Origin: Geodermatophilus nigrescens
GTDB lineage: Bacteria; Actinomycetota; Actinomycetes; Mycobacteriales; Geodermatophilaceae
DNA: 64,000 bases
Assembly: GCF_900129495.1 (NCBI RefSeq)
Contig: NZ_FQVX01000001.1
Location: 992,001-1,056,000, forward strand
Direction: 5' to 3'
A program made the translations under genes and the position numbers. The notes under the pieces are model-generated. The model saw only the letters and a list, made by a program, of their open reading frames with translations, made no database searches and had not been told where the DNA came from. This document shows positions 41,135 to 49,514 of the stretch, piece by piece (position 1 is the stretch's first letter; the number at the start of each line of letters is the position of its first letter).

Positions 41135-41174
41135 GTCAGGCCCGCTTGACTGTCAGGCGGGCCTGACGGACGCT
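41135..41174 (+). promoter_or_regulatory. promoter covered by 11-bp palindrome
   Basis: GTCAGGCCCGC (41135-41145) and GCGGGCCTGAC (41157-41167) are perfect inverted repeats. TTGACT at 41146-41151 serves as -35 and GACGCT at 41169-41174 as a weak -10, 17 bases apart, five bases before ATG 41180. The palindrome therefore brackets the -35 and spacer, as expected for autorepression by the HTH protein it precedes. Confidence 0.5.
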
Positions 41175-41179
41175 GGGTC

Positions 41180-41569
41180 ATGGACGTCGACGACCTCGAA
41201 CGCCGGCACACCCTCGCCAGCGCCGTCATCCGCTTCGACGAGCTGCGCTCCCGTGACTCGCTGGCCGATCCCGACGACCCCACCGGCCCCCGCCCGCTGA
41301 CGCGCGACGAGGCGCTCGAGCTGCTCGCCCTCGGCGAGGTGATCGCCCGGCGGGCGGGTCAGGGCCGCCAGCTCACCGTCCGGACGGCGCGCTCCACCGG
41401 CGCCTCGTGGGCGCAGATCGGCCGGGCGCTCGGTGCCACGCGGCAGTCGGCCTGGGAGGCGCACAAGCGCTGGATCGACACCCAGGTCGACCACCCGGAG
41501 GGCTCCGGCGGGCTCACCGAGGAGGAGGCCGCCGAGGCCCGGGCGCTATTGGCCAACGACGCCGACTGA
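41180..41569 (+). CDS. small HTH protein
   Basis: A 129-residue protein. Residues 1-70 are helical (LERRHTLASAVIRFDELRSR, TRDEALELLALGEVIARRA). Residues 76-100 contain a helix-turn-helix of sigma-70-region-4 or Hin-like form (ARSTGASWAQIGRALGATRQSAWEAHKRW). An acidic tail closes it. Similar short proteins are frequent in actinobacteria and uncharacterised. The palindromic promoter directly upstream supports a DNA-binding, self-regulating role. Confidence 0.75.
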   Translation: MDVDDLERRHTLASAVIRFDELRSRDSLADPDDPTGPRPLTRDEALELLALGEVIARRAGQGRQLTVRTARSTGASWAQIGRALGATRQSAWEAHKRWIDTQVDHPEGSGGLTEEEAAEARALLANDAD

Positions 41570-41582
41570 GGAGGCCGCTCGA

Positions 41583-41654
41583 GTCGATCATCGGACGTGT
41601 GCACGGCCGGCCGGCGTGTTGTGCCGTGTCGCGTGCACGCATCCGATGATCGAC
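41583..41654. repeat. long imperfect palindrome, terminator or REP-like element
   Basis: GTCGATCATCGGA (41583-41595) and TCCGATGATCGAC (41642-41654) are perfect 13-base inverted arms. Pairing continues inward for about ten more bases with two mismatches (CGTGTGCACG against CGTGCACGCA). The arms are AT-richer than the surroundings and unlike the pure GC hairpins elsewhere in this window. It lies between two convergent genes. Confidence 0.7.
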
Positions 41655-41673
41655 GGACGGGGAGGCCCTCCGC

Positions 41674-42870
41674 TCAGCCGAACGCCCGCCCCTCGCCCCG
41701 GTAGGTCGCGACCGCGCCGGCCGGGCGGCCGCCGGCCACCGTGTGCAGTTCGCCGACGTGCTCGCACACCTCCCCGGCCTTGGCGTGCCGGAACCAGACC
41801 CGGTCGCCGATCCCGAGCCCGGCGGCGCCCGGCCCGCGCAGCGGCGTCTGCACCTCGCCGGCGCCCTCGGTGCCGAGCAGCCGCAGCCCCGCCGGGTGCA
41901 CCGGCCGCGGCGAGCGGTCGGGGCCGGGCGGGCCCGACGCGATCCAGCCGCCGGCCGCCACCGTGACGACCCCGGGCGCCGGGCGGCGGGTGACCGCGAG
42001 CGCGAACACCAGCGCGGGCCGCCCGCGGAAGGCGCGGTACCCGTCGAACAGGGTCGGCTGGTAGAGCCCCGACCCGGCGGCCACCTCGGTCACCGACGGG
42101 TCGGCGGCGGTCCGCTCCAGGCTGCCGGTGCCCCCGCCGTTGACGAACCCGAGCGGCGCGACGGCGGACACGGCGGCCACCGCCGCGGCCCGGCGCCCGG
42201 CCAGCTCGCGCACCGACAGCGCCTGCACCCCGCGCACCGCGAGCCCGCGCAGCGGCCGGCCGGGCGGCGCGTCGGGCACCCCGGCCACCTGCGCCTCGTA
42301 CGCCATCAGCCCGGCCAGCACGAAGCCGGGCCGCCCGTGCACCGCGCGCGCCAGCGCCGCGGCACCCGCCGGGTCGTGCACCGGCGAGCGCCGCACGCCG
42401 ACGTGCACGCGCCCGCCCCCGGCGCGGAGGGAGGCGTCGAGGTCCAGGCAGATCCGCACCGGCGGCCGCCGGCCGGGCGGGGCCACCGCGTCGACGGCGT
42501 CGAGGTGCTCGGGCGAGTCGGCCATCAGCGTCACCCGCGACGCGAGCACCGGGTCGGCCACGAGCCGGCGCAGCGCCGCCCGGTCCACCGACGGATAGCC
42601 CACGACGACGTCGTCGCTCACCGGGTCGTCCCCGCCTGCCAGCCACAGCGCCTCGGCCAGCGAGTACGCCAGCACCCCCGCGAAGCCCGGCCGGGCGAGC
42701 ACCCGCCGCAGCACCGCCCGGCTGCGCACCGACTTGCTCGCCACCCGCACCGGCCGCCCGCCCGCCCGGCGCACCAGGTCGTCGGCGTTGGCGTCGAGCG
42801 CGTCGAGGTCGAGGACGGCGAACGGCGGGTCGAGGTCCGCGGTCAGGTCGTCGAGCCGGTCGGGGGTCAC
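41674..42870 (-). CDS. D-threonine aldolase/D-serine dehydratase-like PLP enzyme
   Basis: A 398-residue fold-type III PLP enzyme. The N-terminal alanine-racemase barrel carries the PLP lysine in RVASKSVRS. Barrel motifs include GLMAYEAQVAG and VNGGGTGSLE. The C-terminal D-serine-dehydratase-like domain holds FRHAKAGEVCEHVGELHTV, with histidine and cysteine suited to bind a divalent metal. Enzymes of this type cleave or dehydrate D-hydroxy amino acids. GTG 42870 follows GGGAGG. It is divergent from a sugar-lactone oxidase gene. Confidence 0.85.
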   Translation of the reverse strand: MTPDRLDDLTADLDPPFAVLDLDALDANADDLVRRAGGRPVRVASKSVRSRAVLRRVLARPGFAGVLAYSLAEALWLAGGDDPVSDDVVVGYPSVDRAALRRLVADPVLASRVTLMADSPEHLDAVDAVAPPGRRPPVRICLDLDASLRAGGGRVHVGVRRSPVHDPAGAAALARAVHGRPGFVLAGLMAYEAQVAGVPDAPPGRPLRGLAVRGVQALSVRELAGRRAAAVAAVSAVAPLGFVNGGGTGSLERTAADPSVTEVAAGSGLYQPTLFDGYRAFRGRPALVFALAVTRRPAPGVVTVAAGGWIASGPPGPDRSPRPVHPAGLRLLGTEGAGEVQTPLRGPGAAGLGIGDRVWFRHAKAGEVCEHVGELHTVAGGRPAGAVATYRGEGRAFG

Positions 42871-42902
42871 GGCAGCGCAGCCTCCCGGCGTGCACGCACC
42901 GA

Positions 42903-42938
42903 GGCAAGCAGAGGGGCAAGCAGAGGGGCGAGCGGAGG
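42903..42938. repeat. three tandem 12-bp repeats in a divergent promoter
   Basis: GGCAAGCAGAGG occurs twice in direct tandem (42903-42914, 42915-42926), followed by a third copy with two changes (GGCGAGCGGAGG, 42927-42938). They sit between the divergent PLP-enzyme and lactone-oxidase genes and could be protein-binding iterons or slippage products. Confidence 0.6.
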
Positions 42939-43006
42939 GCGGGCGCGGGAGTCCTCGACGCGCCGCCCCGCGACGGCCACACTGCCGCGGACACCGAGGA
43001 GGCCGC

Positions 43007-44329
43007 GTGGCGGACAGCTGGCGCAACTGGGCGGGCAACCAGCGGGCGGGCGGCCTCACCGTCGTCTGCCCGCCCGACGCCGGCGGGATCGCCGACGCGG
43101 TGCGCGCCGCAGCCGCCGCGGGCCGCCGGGTCACCGCGCTGGGCAGCGGGCACTCCTTCAGCGGCATCGGCCGCCCCGAGGACGTCGCGCTCCGCCTCGA
43201 CCGGCACGCGGGCCTGGTCGACGTCGACGACGCCGGCCTCGCCACGGTCCGCGCCGGCACGCCGCTGCACCGGTTGAACGCGGAGCTCGCCGCGCGCGGC
43301 TGGGCGCTGACCAACCTCGGCGACATCGACCGGCAGACCGTCGCGGGCGCGCTGTCCACCGGCACCCACGGCACCGGCGCCCGCTTCGGCGGCCTGGCCA
43401 CCCAGCTCCGGGCGCTGGAGCTGGTCACCGCCGACGGCGAGGTGCTGCGCTGCTCGCCCGGCGAGCACCCCGACGTCTTCTCCGCCGCCCGCGTCGGCCT
43501 CGGCGCGCTCGGCGTGCTGTCCACGGTGACCCTGCAGGCGGTGCCGGCCTTCGCCCTGCGGGCCGACGAGGGGCCGGCCCGGCTGCCCGACCTCCTCGAG
43601 CGCTTCGACGAGGTCATGACCGCCACCGACCACGTCGAGTTCTACTGGTTCCCGCACACCGACCGGTGCCTGCTCAAGCGCAACACCCGGGTGCCGCTCG
43701 ACGAACTGGCGCCGCTGTCCCGCGCGCGGGCGCTGTGGGACGACGAGGTGCTCGCCAACGCCGGGCTCGCCGCCGTCGTCGCCGCGGGCCGGCGGGTGCC
43801 CGCGCTGGTGCCGCCGCTGGCCCGCTTCTCCGCCCGGGCGCTCGGCGCGCGCACGTGGACCGACGCCGCGCACCGGGTGTTCGTCTCCCGCCGCCGGGTC
43901 CGGTTCCGCGAGATGGAGTACGCCGTGCCGCGGGCGGCGGCGCCGGCGGTCCTCGCCGAGCTGCGGCGGGTGGTCGACGCCGGGCCGCACCGGGTCGCCT
44001 TCCCGGTGGAGGTGCGGGTGGCCGCCGCCGACGACGTCCCGCTGTCGACGGCGTCGGGGCGTGACACCGCCTACGTGGCCGTGCACGTGCCCGCGCGGAC
44101 GGAACCCGGCGCGTACTTCCGCGCGTTCGAGGCGATCGCCGGGGCGGCCGGCGGGCGGCCGCACTGGGGCAAGGAGCACGGCCTCGACGCCGCCGCCCTG
44201 GCCGGCCGCTACCCGCGGTTCGGCGAGTTCACCGCGCTGCGGGCGCGGCTCGACCCGGCCGGGGTGTTCGCCAACGCCCACCTCGACCGGGTGCTGGGCC
44301 CGGTCGGGGCGGGCGTCGGCCAGGCCTGA
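43007..44329 (+). CDS. D-arabinono-1,4-lactone oxidase family flavoprotein
   Basis: A 440-residue FAD-linked oxidase of the aldonolactone/alditol oxidase family. The FAD domain contains VTALGSGHSFSGIG, LGDIDRQTVAGALSTGTHGTG and GLGALGVLSTVTL. The C-terminal ALO domain contains the hallmark HWGKEHGLD. It oxidises a sugar lactone or alditol, passing electrons to oxygen or a carrier. GTG 43007 is preceded by GAGGAGG. It ends flush against the convergent aldo/keto reductase gene. Confidence 0.92.
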   Translation: MADSWRNWAGNQRAGGLTVVCPPDAGGIADAVRAAAAAGRRVTALGSGHSFSGIGRPEDVALRLDRHAGLVDVDDAGLATVRAGTPLHRLNAELAARGWALTNLGDIDRQTVAGALSTGTHGTGARFGGLATQLRALELVTADGEVLRCSPGEHPDVFSAARVGLGALGVLSTVTLQAVPAFALRADEGPARLPDLLERFDEVMTATDHVEFYWFPHTDRCLLKRNTRVPLDELAPLSRARALWDDEVLANAGLAAVVAAGRRVPALVPPLARFSARALGARTWTDAAHRVFVSRRRVRFREMEYAVPRAAAPAVLAELRRVVDAGPHRVAFPVEVRVAAADDVPLSTASGRDTAYVAVHVPARTEPGAYFRAFEAIAGAAGGRPHWGKEHGLDAAALAGRYPRFGEFTALRARLDPAGVFANAHLDRVLGPVGAGVGQA

Positions 44330-45223
44330 TCACAGGTCGACGTCGGGCTCCCCGCTGCCGCCGATCCGGTCGAGCTCCTCCAGCTCGGCGGGCCCGAGCA
44401 CCCGCATCGCCGCCTGCAGGTTCTCCTCCAGGTGGGCCACCGACGAGGTGCCGGGGATCAGCAGGATGTTGGGGGAGCGGGCCAGCAGCCACGCCAGCGC
44501 CACCTGCATCGGCGTGGTCTCCAGCCGCCGCGCCACCGTCTCCAGCGCCGCGGACTGCAGCGGGCTGAACCCGCCGAGGGGGAAGAACGGCACGTAGGCC
44601 ACGCCCTCCCGGGCCAGCGCGTCGAGCATCGGGTCGTCGTCGCGGTGCACGAGGTTGTAGTGGTTCTGCACGCACACGACCGGCGCGATGGCGCGGGCCT
44701 CGGCGAACTGCTGCGTCGTCACGTTGGAGACGCCGAGGTGCCGGACGAGCCCCTCCTGCTGCATCTCGGCGAGCGCGCCGAACGGCTCGGCGAGCGAGCG
44801 CTCCACCGGCGCGGCGAAGCCGGGCATCCGCAGGTTGACCACGTCGAGCGCCTCGACGCCGAGGTGCTCGAGGTTGTCGTGCACCGCCTGCCGGAGCTCC
44901 TCGGGGGAGAGGGCCTCGGGCCACTCGCCCTCCGGCGTCCGCCGGGCGCCGACCTTGGTGACGATCGTCAGCTGCTCCGGATAGGGGTGCAGCGCCTCGC
45001 GGATGACCTCGTTGGTCACGTGCGGGCCGTAGTAGTCGCTGGTGTCGATGTGGTCCACGCCCAGCTCGACGGCCCGGCGCAGGACGGCGACGGCGGCGTC
45101 GCGGTCGGCGGGCGGGCCCATCACGTGCGGCCCGGCGAGCTGCATGGCGCCGTAGCCGAGCCGGTTGACCGTGCGGTCCCCGAGCGTGAACTGTCCTGAC
45201 CTCTCGGCGGTGGTCGTCGTCAT
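44330..45223 (-). CDS. aldo/keto reductase
   Basis: A 297-residue AKR of the YdbC-like type. The catalytic aspartate and tyrosine are in HIDTSDYYGPHVTNE and the lysine is in VTKVGARRT. The usual histidine position reads VVNLRMPG: asparagine replaces the catalytic histidine, a feature of this AKR subgroup. Cofactor binding is in LIPGTSSVAHLEENL. It differs clearly from the reductase at 33607. ATG 45223 lacks a strong ribosome-binding site. It may be co-transcribed with the MFS gene downstream. Confidence 0.9.
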   Translation of the reverse strand: MTTTTAERSGQFTLGDRTVNRLGYGAMQLAGPHVMGPPADRDAAVAVLRRAVELGVDHIDTSDYYGPHVTNEVIREALHPYPEQLTIVTKVGARRTPEGEWPEALSPEELRQAVHDNLEHLGVEALDVVNLRMPGFAAPVERSLAEPFGALAEMQQEGLVRHLGVSNVTTQQFAEARAIAPVVCVQNHYNLVHRDDDPMLDALAREGVAYVPFFPLGGFSPLQSAALETVARRLETTPMQVALAWLLARSPNILLIPGTSSVAHLEENLQAAMRVLGPAELEELDRIGGSGEPDVDL

Positions 45224-45264
45224 GACGGCCCTCCTACCCGCCGTGCGCGATCCAGTCGCAGGTC

Positions 45265-46491
45265 TCAGGCCGCGTCTCGGGCCGCGGCGTCGAGGTCGCG
45301 GGCGACGGCCCGCCGCCAGGCCCGGACGTCGGCGTCGACCACCGCGTCCTCGCGGCGGCCGGCGCGGCGGGCGACCAGCGCCAGCGCGGCGCCGGCGAGC
45401 GCGAGGCCCGCGCCGACCCACATCGGCGCGGTGTAGCCGAGGCCGCGGGAGAGGACCAGCGCGCCCAGCGCCGCGCCGATGGCGTTGGCCAGGTTGAACG
45501 CCGCCTGGTTGGCCGCCGACACCAGGCTGCCGCCGGGCACCCGCGCGGCCTCGATGACGCCGTTCTGCACCACCGGGCCCATCGCGAAGGCGACCAGGCC
45601 GAACAGCACCAGCAGGGCGACGGCGGCCGCGGGGACGCGGGCGACGAGCGCGAACACGACCAGCAGGACCGCGGTGACCAGCAGACCGGCGACGACCAGG
45701 GAGAAGCCGAAGCGGTCGCCGAGCCGCCCGCCGGCCAGGGTGCCGACCGTCGTCCCGACGCCGAACAGGGCCAGGACCGGCGTCACCCACGCCTCGGGCA
45801 GCCCGGCGAGGTCGGTGAGGATCGGGCTGACGTAGCTGTAGACGCAGAACAGCGCGGCGAAGCCGATCATCGTCAGGCCCAGCACCAGCCACACCTGCCG
45901 GCGGCGGAACGCGGCCAGCTCGCTGCGCAGGTCGCTGCGCTCCCCGGCCCCCGCCGGCAGCCAGGCGAGCAACCCGGCGATGGTGAGCAGCCCGATGACG
46001 GCAATGCCGCCGAGCACCAGCCGCCAGCTCAGCTGCTGGGCGACGAGCGTGCCCAGCGGGACGCCGGCGACGTTGGCCAGCGTCAGCCCGACCATCATCA
46101 GCGAGATCGCCTGGGTCGCCCGCTCCGGCGCCACGAGCCGCCGGGCGGCCACCGCCCCGACGCCGAAGAACGACCCGTGCGCCAGCGCGGTCAGCACCCG
46201 GGCGGCGACGAGCGTCTCGTAGGTCGGGGCCACCGCCGACAGGGCGTTGCCGGCGACGAACACCAGCATCAGCGCGACCAGCGTCTGGCGGGGCGAGAAG
46301 CGCACGCCGAGCGCGGTCAGGGTCGGCGCCCCGATCACCACGCCGATCGCGTAGGCGGAGATGAGGAGGCCGACCGCCGACACCGACACCCCGAGGTCCG
46401 CGGCGACCTGGGGCAGCATGCCCATGACCACGAACTCGGTGGTGCCGATGCCGAAGGCGCCGATGGCGAGCGCGAGCAGACCGCGGGGCAC
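45265..46491 (-). CDS. MFS transporter, DHA1 (AraJ/CmlA-like)
   Basis: A 408-residue major facilitator with twelve predicted helices. The family start FGIGTTEFVVMGMLPQVAADLGVS is intact and RVLTALAHGSFFGVGAVAARRL carries motif B-like residues. Members export drugs or sugars by proton antiport. I chose GTG 46491 because the in-frame ATG at 46590 lies inside the terminator hairpin of the upstream gene; GGAG lies eight bases before the GTG. The substrate is unknown. Confidence 0.88.
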   Translation of the reverse strand: MPRGLLALAIGAFGIGTTEFVVMGMLPQVAADLGVSVSAVGLLISAYAIGVVIGAPTLTALGVRFSPRQTLVALMLVFVAGNALSAVAPTYETLVAARVLTALAHGSFFGVGAVAARRLVAPERATQAISLMMVGLTLANVAGVPLGTLVAQQLSWRLVLGGIAVIGLLTIAGLLAWLPAGAGERSDLRSELAAFRRRQVWLVLGLTMIGFAALFCVYSYVSPILTDLAGLPEAWVTPVLALFGVGTTVGTLAGGRLGDRFGFSLVVAGLLVTAVLLVVFALVARVPAAAVALLVLFGLVAFAMGPVVQNGVIEAARVPGGSLVSAANQAAFNLANAIGAALGALVLSRGLGYTAPMWVGAGLALAGAALALVARRAGRREDAVVDADVRAWRRAVARDLDAAARDAA

Positions 46492-46571
46492 GGGGGGGCT
46501 CCAGGGGGACGACGGCGGACGGGGCGATGCGGACGTCGTCGTCCGAGTGGTTGTCCTACCCAACGGCAAGG

Positions 46572-46607
46572 CACCGGCCGCGCGGGACATGCCCCGCGCG
46601 GCCGGTG
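46572..46607 (-). terminator. 15-bp hairpin after the third zinc dehydrogenase
   Basis: CACCGGCCGCGCGGG (46572-46586) and CCCGCGCGGCCGGTG (46593-46607) pair perfectly around a six-base loop. It lies 20 bases after the stop of the minus-strand dehydrogenase and before the MFS start. Confidence 0.75.
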
Positions 46608-46626
46608 GGTGTGCTCACAGTGCGGG

Positions 46627-47805
46627 TCAGGGCTGCAGCAGCACCTTGACCGCGCCGTCCTTCTTCTCCCGGAAGTCCGCGTAGGCCTGCGGCGCCTGCT
46701 CCAGCGGCACGCGGTGGGTGGCGAAGTCATCGACGCCGAGCGGGTCGCCGTCGGCCAGCAGCGGCAGGATGTCGGGCACCCACCGCCACACGTTGGCCTG
46801 GCCCATGCGCAGCTGCACCTGCTTGTCGAACATGCGCATGAGCGGCACCGGGTCGGTGGCCCCGCCGTAGACGCCCGACAGTGAGACGGTGCCGCCGCGG
46901 CGCACCGCCTCGATGGCGGTGTTGAAGGCGGCCAGCCGGTCGATGCCGGCGACCTTCATCACCTGCGCCATGAGCGCGTCGGGGAGGATCGCCGTCGCCT
47001 TCTGGGCCAACTGGGCGCCGGTCGAGCCGTGCGCCTCCATGCCGACCGCGTCGATGACGGCGTCCGCGCCGCGGCCGTCGGTCTTCTCGCGGATCTCGCC
47101 GACGACGTCGTCCTGGTCGGTGGAGGAGATGACCTCGGTGCCGCGGGCGGTCGCCCGGGCGATCCGCTCGGGGACGACGTCGGAGGCGACGACCCGGAAG
47201 CCCAGGTGGGAGGCGATGCGGGTGCACATGTCGCCGATCGGGCCGAGCCCGAGCACGAGCAGCGTCCCGCCGGGCGGCGTGGCGGCGTACTGGACGGCCT
47301 GCCAGGAGGTCGGCAGCACGTCGGAGAGGTAGACGAACCGGTCGTCCGGCGGGCCGTCCGGCACCTTGATCGGCAGCGTGTTGCCGAACGGCACCCGCAG
47401 GTACTCGGCCTGCCCGCCCGGGACCTGCCCGTAGAGCTTCGTGTAGCCGAACAGCGAGGCGCCGAAGCCCTGCTCGCGGTTCTGCGTGGTCTCGCACTGC
47501 GACTGCAGGCCCTGCGAGCACATCCAGCAGGTGCCGCAGGAGATGTTGAAGGGGACGACCACCCGGTCGCCGGGCTTCACGGCGGTCACCGCGGAGCCCA
47601 CCTCGCGGACGATCCCCATGGGCTCGTGGCCCATGACGTCGCCCTTCGACATGAACGGGGCCATGACCTCGATGAGGTGGAGGTCGGACCCGCAGATGCC
47701 GCTCGAGGTGATCTCGACGACGACGTCGGTGTCCTCCTCGATCCTCGGATCGGGGACGGTGTCCACCTGTACGTCGGCACGTCCGTGCCAGGTGACTGCG
47801 CGCAC
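46627..47805 (-). CDS. zinc-dependent alcohol dehydrogenase
   Basis: A 392-residue medium-chain dehydrogenase, the third of this kind here. The catalytic site has C38 (GICGSDLH) and H60-E61; the cysteine-rich zinc lobe is NISCGTCWMCSQGLQSQCE. The Rossmann loop is LGLGPIGDMCTRIA. GTG 47805 follows GAGGAGC; the longer frame adds an unlikely tail. It groups with the FdhA-like dehydrogenases at 2630 and 4843 rather than with classical alcohol dehydrogenases. The substrate is unknown. A clean terminator follows it. Confidence 0.88.
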   Translation of the reverse strand: MRAVTWHGRADVQVDTVPDPRIEEDTDVVVEITSSGICGSDLHLIEVMAPFMSKGDVMGHEPMGIVREVGSAVTAVKPGDRVVVPFNISCGTCWMCSQGLQSQCETTQNREQGFGASLFGYTKLYGQVPGGQAEYLRVPFGNTLPIKVPDGPPDDRFVYLSDVLPTSWQAVQYAATPPGGTLLVLGLGPIGDMCTRIASHLGFRVVASDVVPERIARATARGTEVISSTDQDDVVGEIREKTDGRGADAVIDAVGMEAHGSTGAQLAQKATAILPDALMAQVMKVAGIDRLAAFNTAIEAVRRGGTVSLSGVYGGATDPVPLMRMFDKQVQLRMGQANVWRWVPDILPLLADGDPLGVDDFATHRVPLEQAPQAYADFREKKDGAVKVLLQP

Positions 47806-48089
47806 GAGTCTGCTCCTCGGGTCGTCGAGCGGGGTCTCGGAGGGCCTCCTGCCCGCTGTGGGCCTGATCGCCCCTGGTTCAACGCTCAACCGGCGTGTTC
47901 GTCACCGACCGTGACGCGGGGTCGACGGGCCGTCGAATGACACCCGTGCAGCTCTGTGGCACGGGCCACACATCCGGTCCTCGATACCCACCTCTGCAGA
48001 TCACGAACCGGTCACGACGTGTTTACATGGGCCCCGCCCGCTCCCCCGGGCACCGCAGTACGTCCCTGTCCCCGACGGAAGTCAGGTGC
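47806..48089. other. divergent intergenic region
   Basis: These 284 bases lie between the minus-strand dehydrogenase and the plus-strand M23 peptidase. An in-frame extension of the peptidase gene runs through part of it but lacks a ribosome-binding site and protein-like composition. I searched by eye for a c-di-AMP riboswitch, common before actinobacterial wall hydrolases, and did not find its conserved core. Confidence 0.5.
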
Positions 48090-49400
48090 ATGACCGAGCT
48101 CCACCCCGACCGCCTCCTCGACGGAGGGAGGGCCCCGCAGTACGGCGAGGCCGGCCCCCTCCGGAAGGCCGCGGCGGCGACGTCCGACCGGCGTCGCTCC
48201 CCGGCCGGAGCGGCCGCCCGCACGGCCCCGCAGCGACGTCAGGGGGAGACGTCGCCGACCGGAGAGCCCCGTCCGGGATCCCGTCCCGCCCGCCGTCCGA
48301 GCCCGCGCCCGCGGCCCACGCCGCACCCCCGCTCGGCACCCGCCGCCCTCGAGGTCCGCGCGGTCGTCGTCGACACGCGCGCCGAGGTGCCCACCGAGGT
48401 GCCCGCCGACGTCGTCGAGGAGGTCCTCGCGGCCGAGCCGGTGACCGGCGTCGCCGACGCCGCCGGGCTGGCCGAGGCCGCCGGCGCCCAGGCCCTCGAG
48501 GCCGTGGCCGCCGCGCCGCTCGAGACCGTCGAGGCGCCCGCCACGGACGACCCCTCGGGCGAGGCCGAGGAGCCCGCCGCCACGGACGACGACACCGACG
48601 ACCGGCCCGACCGGGCTCCCGTCACCGTCGTCGCGGGGCACGGCCGGCACCGCGACCGCGGCCTGCGCCTCCCGCGCCGCCGCCCCGCCTTCTACCTCGC
48701 CGCGGCCCTCGTCGGCGCGGTCGGCGTGGCCACGTTCTCCGTCGGCGACCGGGTCGCCCAGGCCGACGGCCCCGAGGCGACCAGCACCTCGGTGAGCGTC
48801 GCGCAGGAGCTCGGCATCGACGGCGGGGAGCTCTCGGCCGCCGCCGAGCAGGCCACCCTCCGCTCCGACGCGGTGCTGCTGGGCGCGGTCACCGCCAGCC
48901 GCACCGCCCGCGAGGCCGAGCAGGCCACCGCCGCCCAGGTGCAGGCCGACGCCGACCGCGTCGCCGCCGAGGCCGCCGCCGCGGCAGCGGCCGAGGCCGC
49001 CCGGCCCAAGACGGTCCTGCCGGTCAACGGCGCCCGGCTCACCAGCACCTTCGGGGCCCGCTGGGGCACGCTGCACGCCGGCATCGACCTGGCCGCCCCC
49101 ATGCTGACGCCGGAGTACGCCGCCGCCGACGGGGTCGTCCTCGAGGCGGGCCCCGCCAGCGGCTACGGCAACGTGATCTACATCCAGCACGAGAACGGTG
49201 ACGTCACCGTCTACGGGCACATGGAGGAGGTCCTCGTGCAGCCCGGGCAGGTGGTCCGCGCCGGGGACACCATCGCCCTGCTCGGCAACCGCGGTCAGTC
49301 GACCGGCCCGCACCTGCACTTCGAGGTGCACGTCGGCGGCATCGACGGCCAGAAGGTCGACCCGATCCCGTGGCTGCGGGAGCGCGGCGTCACGATCTAG
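48090..49400 (+). CDS. M23-family peptidoglycan endopeptidase, membrane-anchored
   Basis: A 436-residue protein. A long arginine/proline then glutamate/alanine-rich N-terminal part (1-195) is probably cytoplasmic. A membrane helix lies near 198-217 (FYLAAALVGAVGVATFSV). An alanine-rich helical region follows, and the C-terminal M23 domain (about 310-436) has zinc ligands H329 and D333 (LHAGIDLAAP) and H408-x-H410 (HLHFEVH). It should cleave cross-links in the wall or activate other hydrolases. The unusually long cytoplasmic part could mediate regulation. ATG 48090 has only a weak AGG. Confidence 0.88.
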   Translation: MTELHPDRLLDGGRAPQYGEAGPLRKAAAATSDRRRSPAGAAARTAPQRRQGETSPTGEPRPGSRPARRPSPRPRPTPHPRSAPAALEVRAVVVDTRAEVPTEVPADVVEEVLAAEPVTGVADAAGLAEAAGAQALEAVAAAPLETVEAPATDDPSGEAEEPAATDDDTDDRPDRAPVTVVAGHGRHRDRGLRLPRRRPAFYLAAALVGAVGVATFSVGDRVAQADGPEATSTSVSVAQELGIDGGELSAAAEQATLRSDAVLLGAVTASRTAREAEQATAAQVQADADRVAAEAAAAAAAEAARPKTVLPVNGARLTSTFGARWGTLHAGIDLAAPMLTPEYAAADGVVLEAGPASGYGNVIYIQHENGDVTVYGHMEEVLVQPGQVVRAGDTIALLGNRGQSTGPHLHFEVHVGGIDGQKVDPIPWLRERGVTI

Positions 49401-49444
49401 GCCGCCGTCCAGGTCGCCATCCCGGCCGCCGCGAGCCGGCCCCC

Positions 49445-49475
49445 GGCCCCCTCCCCGCACGTCGGGCAGGGGGCC
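49445..49475 (+). terminator. probable terminator after M23 gene
   Basis: GGCCCCCT (49445-49452) and AGGGGGCC (49468-49475) pair perfectly around a 15-base loop, 45 bases after the stop. The loop is large, so this is weaker than the other hairpins. Confidence 0.4.
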
Positions 49476-49514
49476 GTGCCGTTCCCGGAGCACACTGGTG
49501 GGGGAGGTGGGCCG

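Noticed and set aside
47806-48089. c-di-AMP (ydaO) riboswitch before the M23 peptidase gene
   Set aside because: Such riboswitches often precede actinobacterial wall hydrolases, but I could not find the conserved core or pairing in this stretch.
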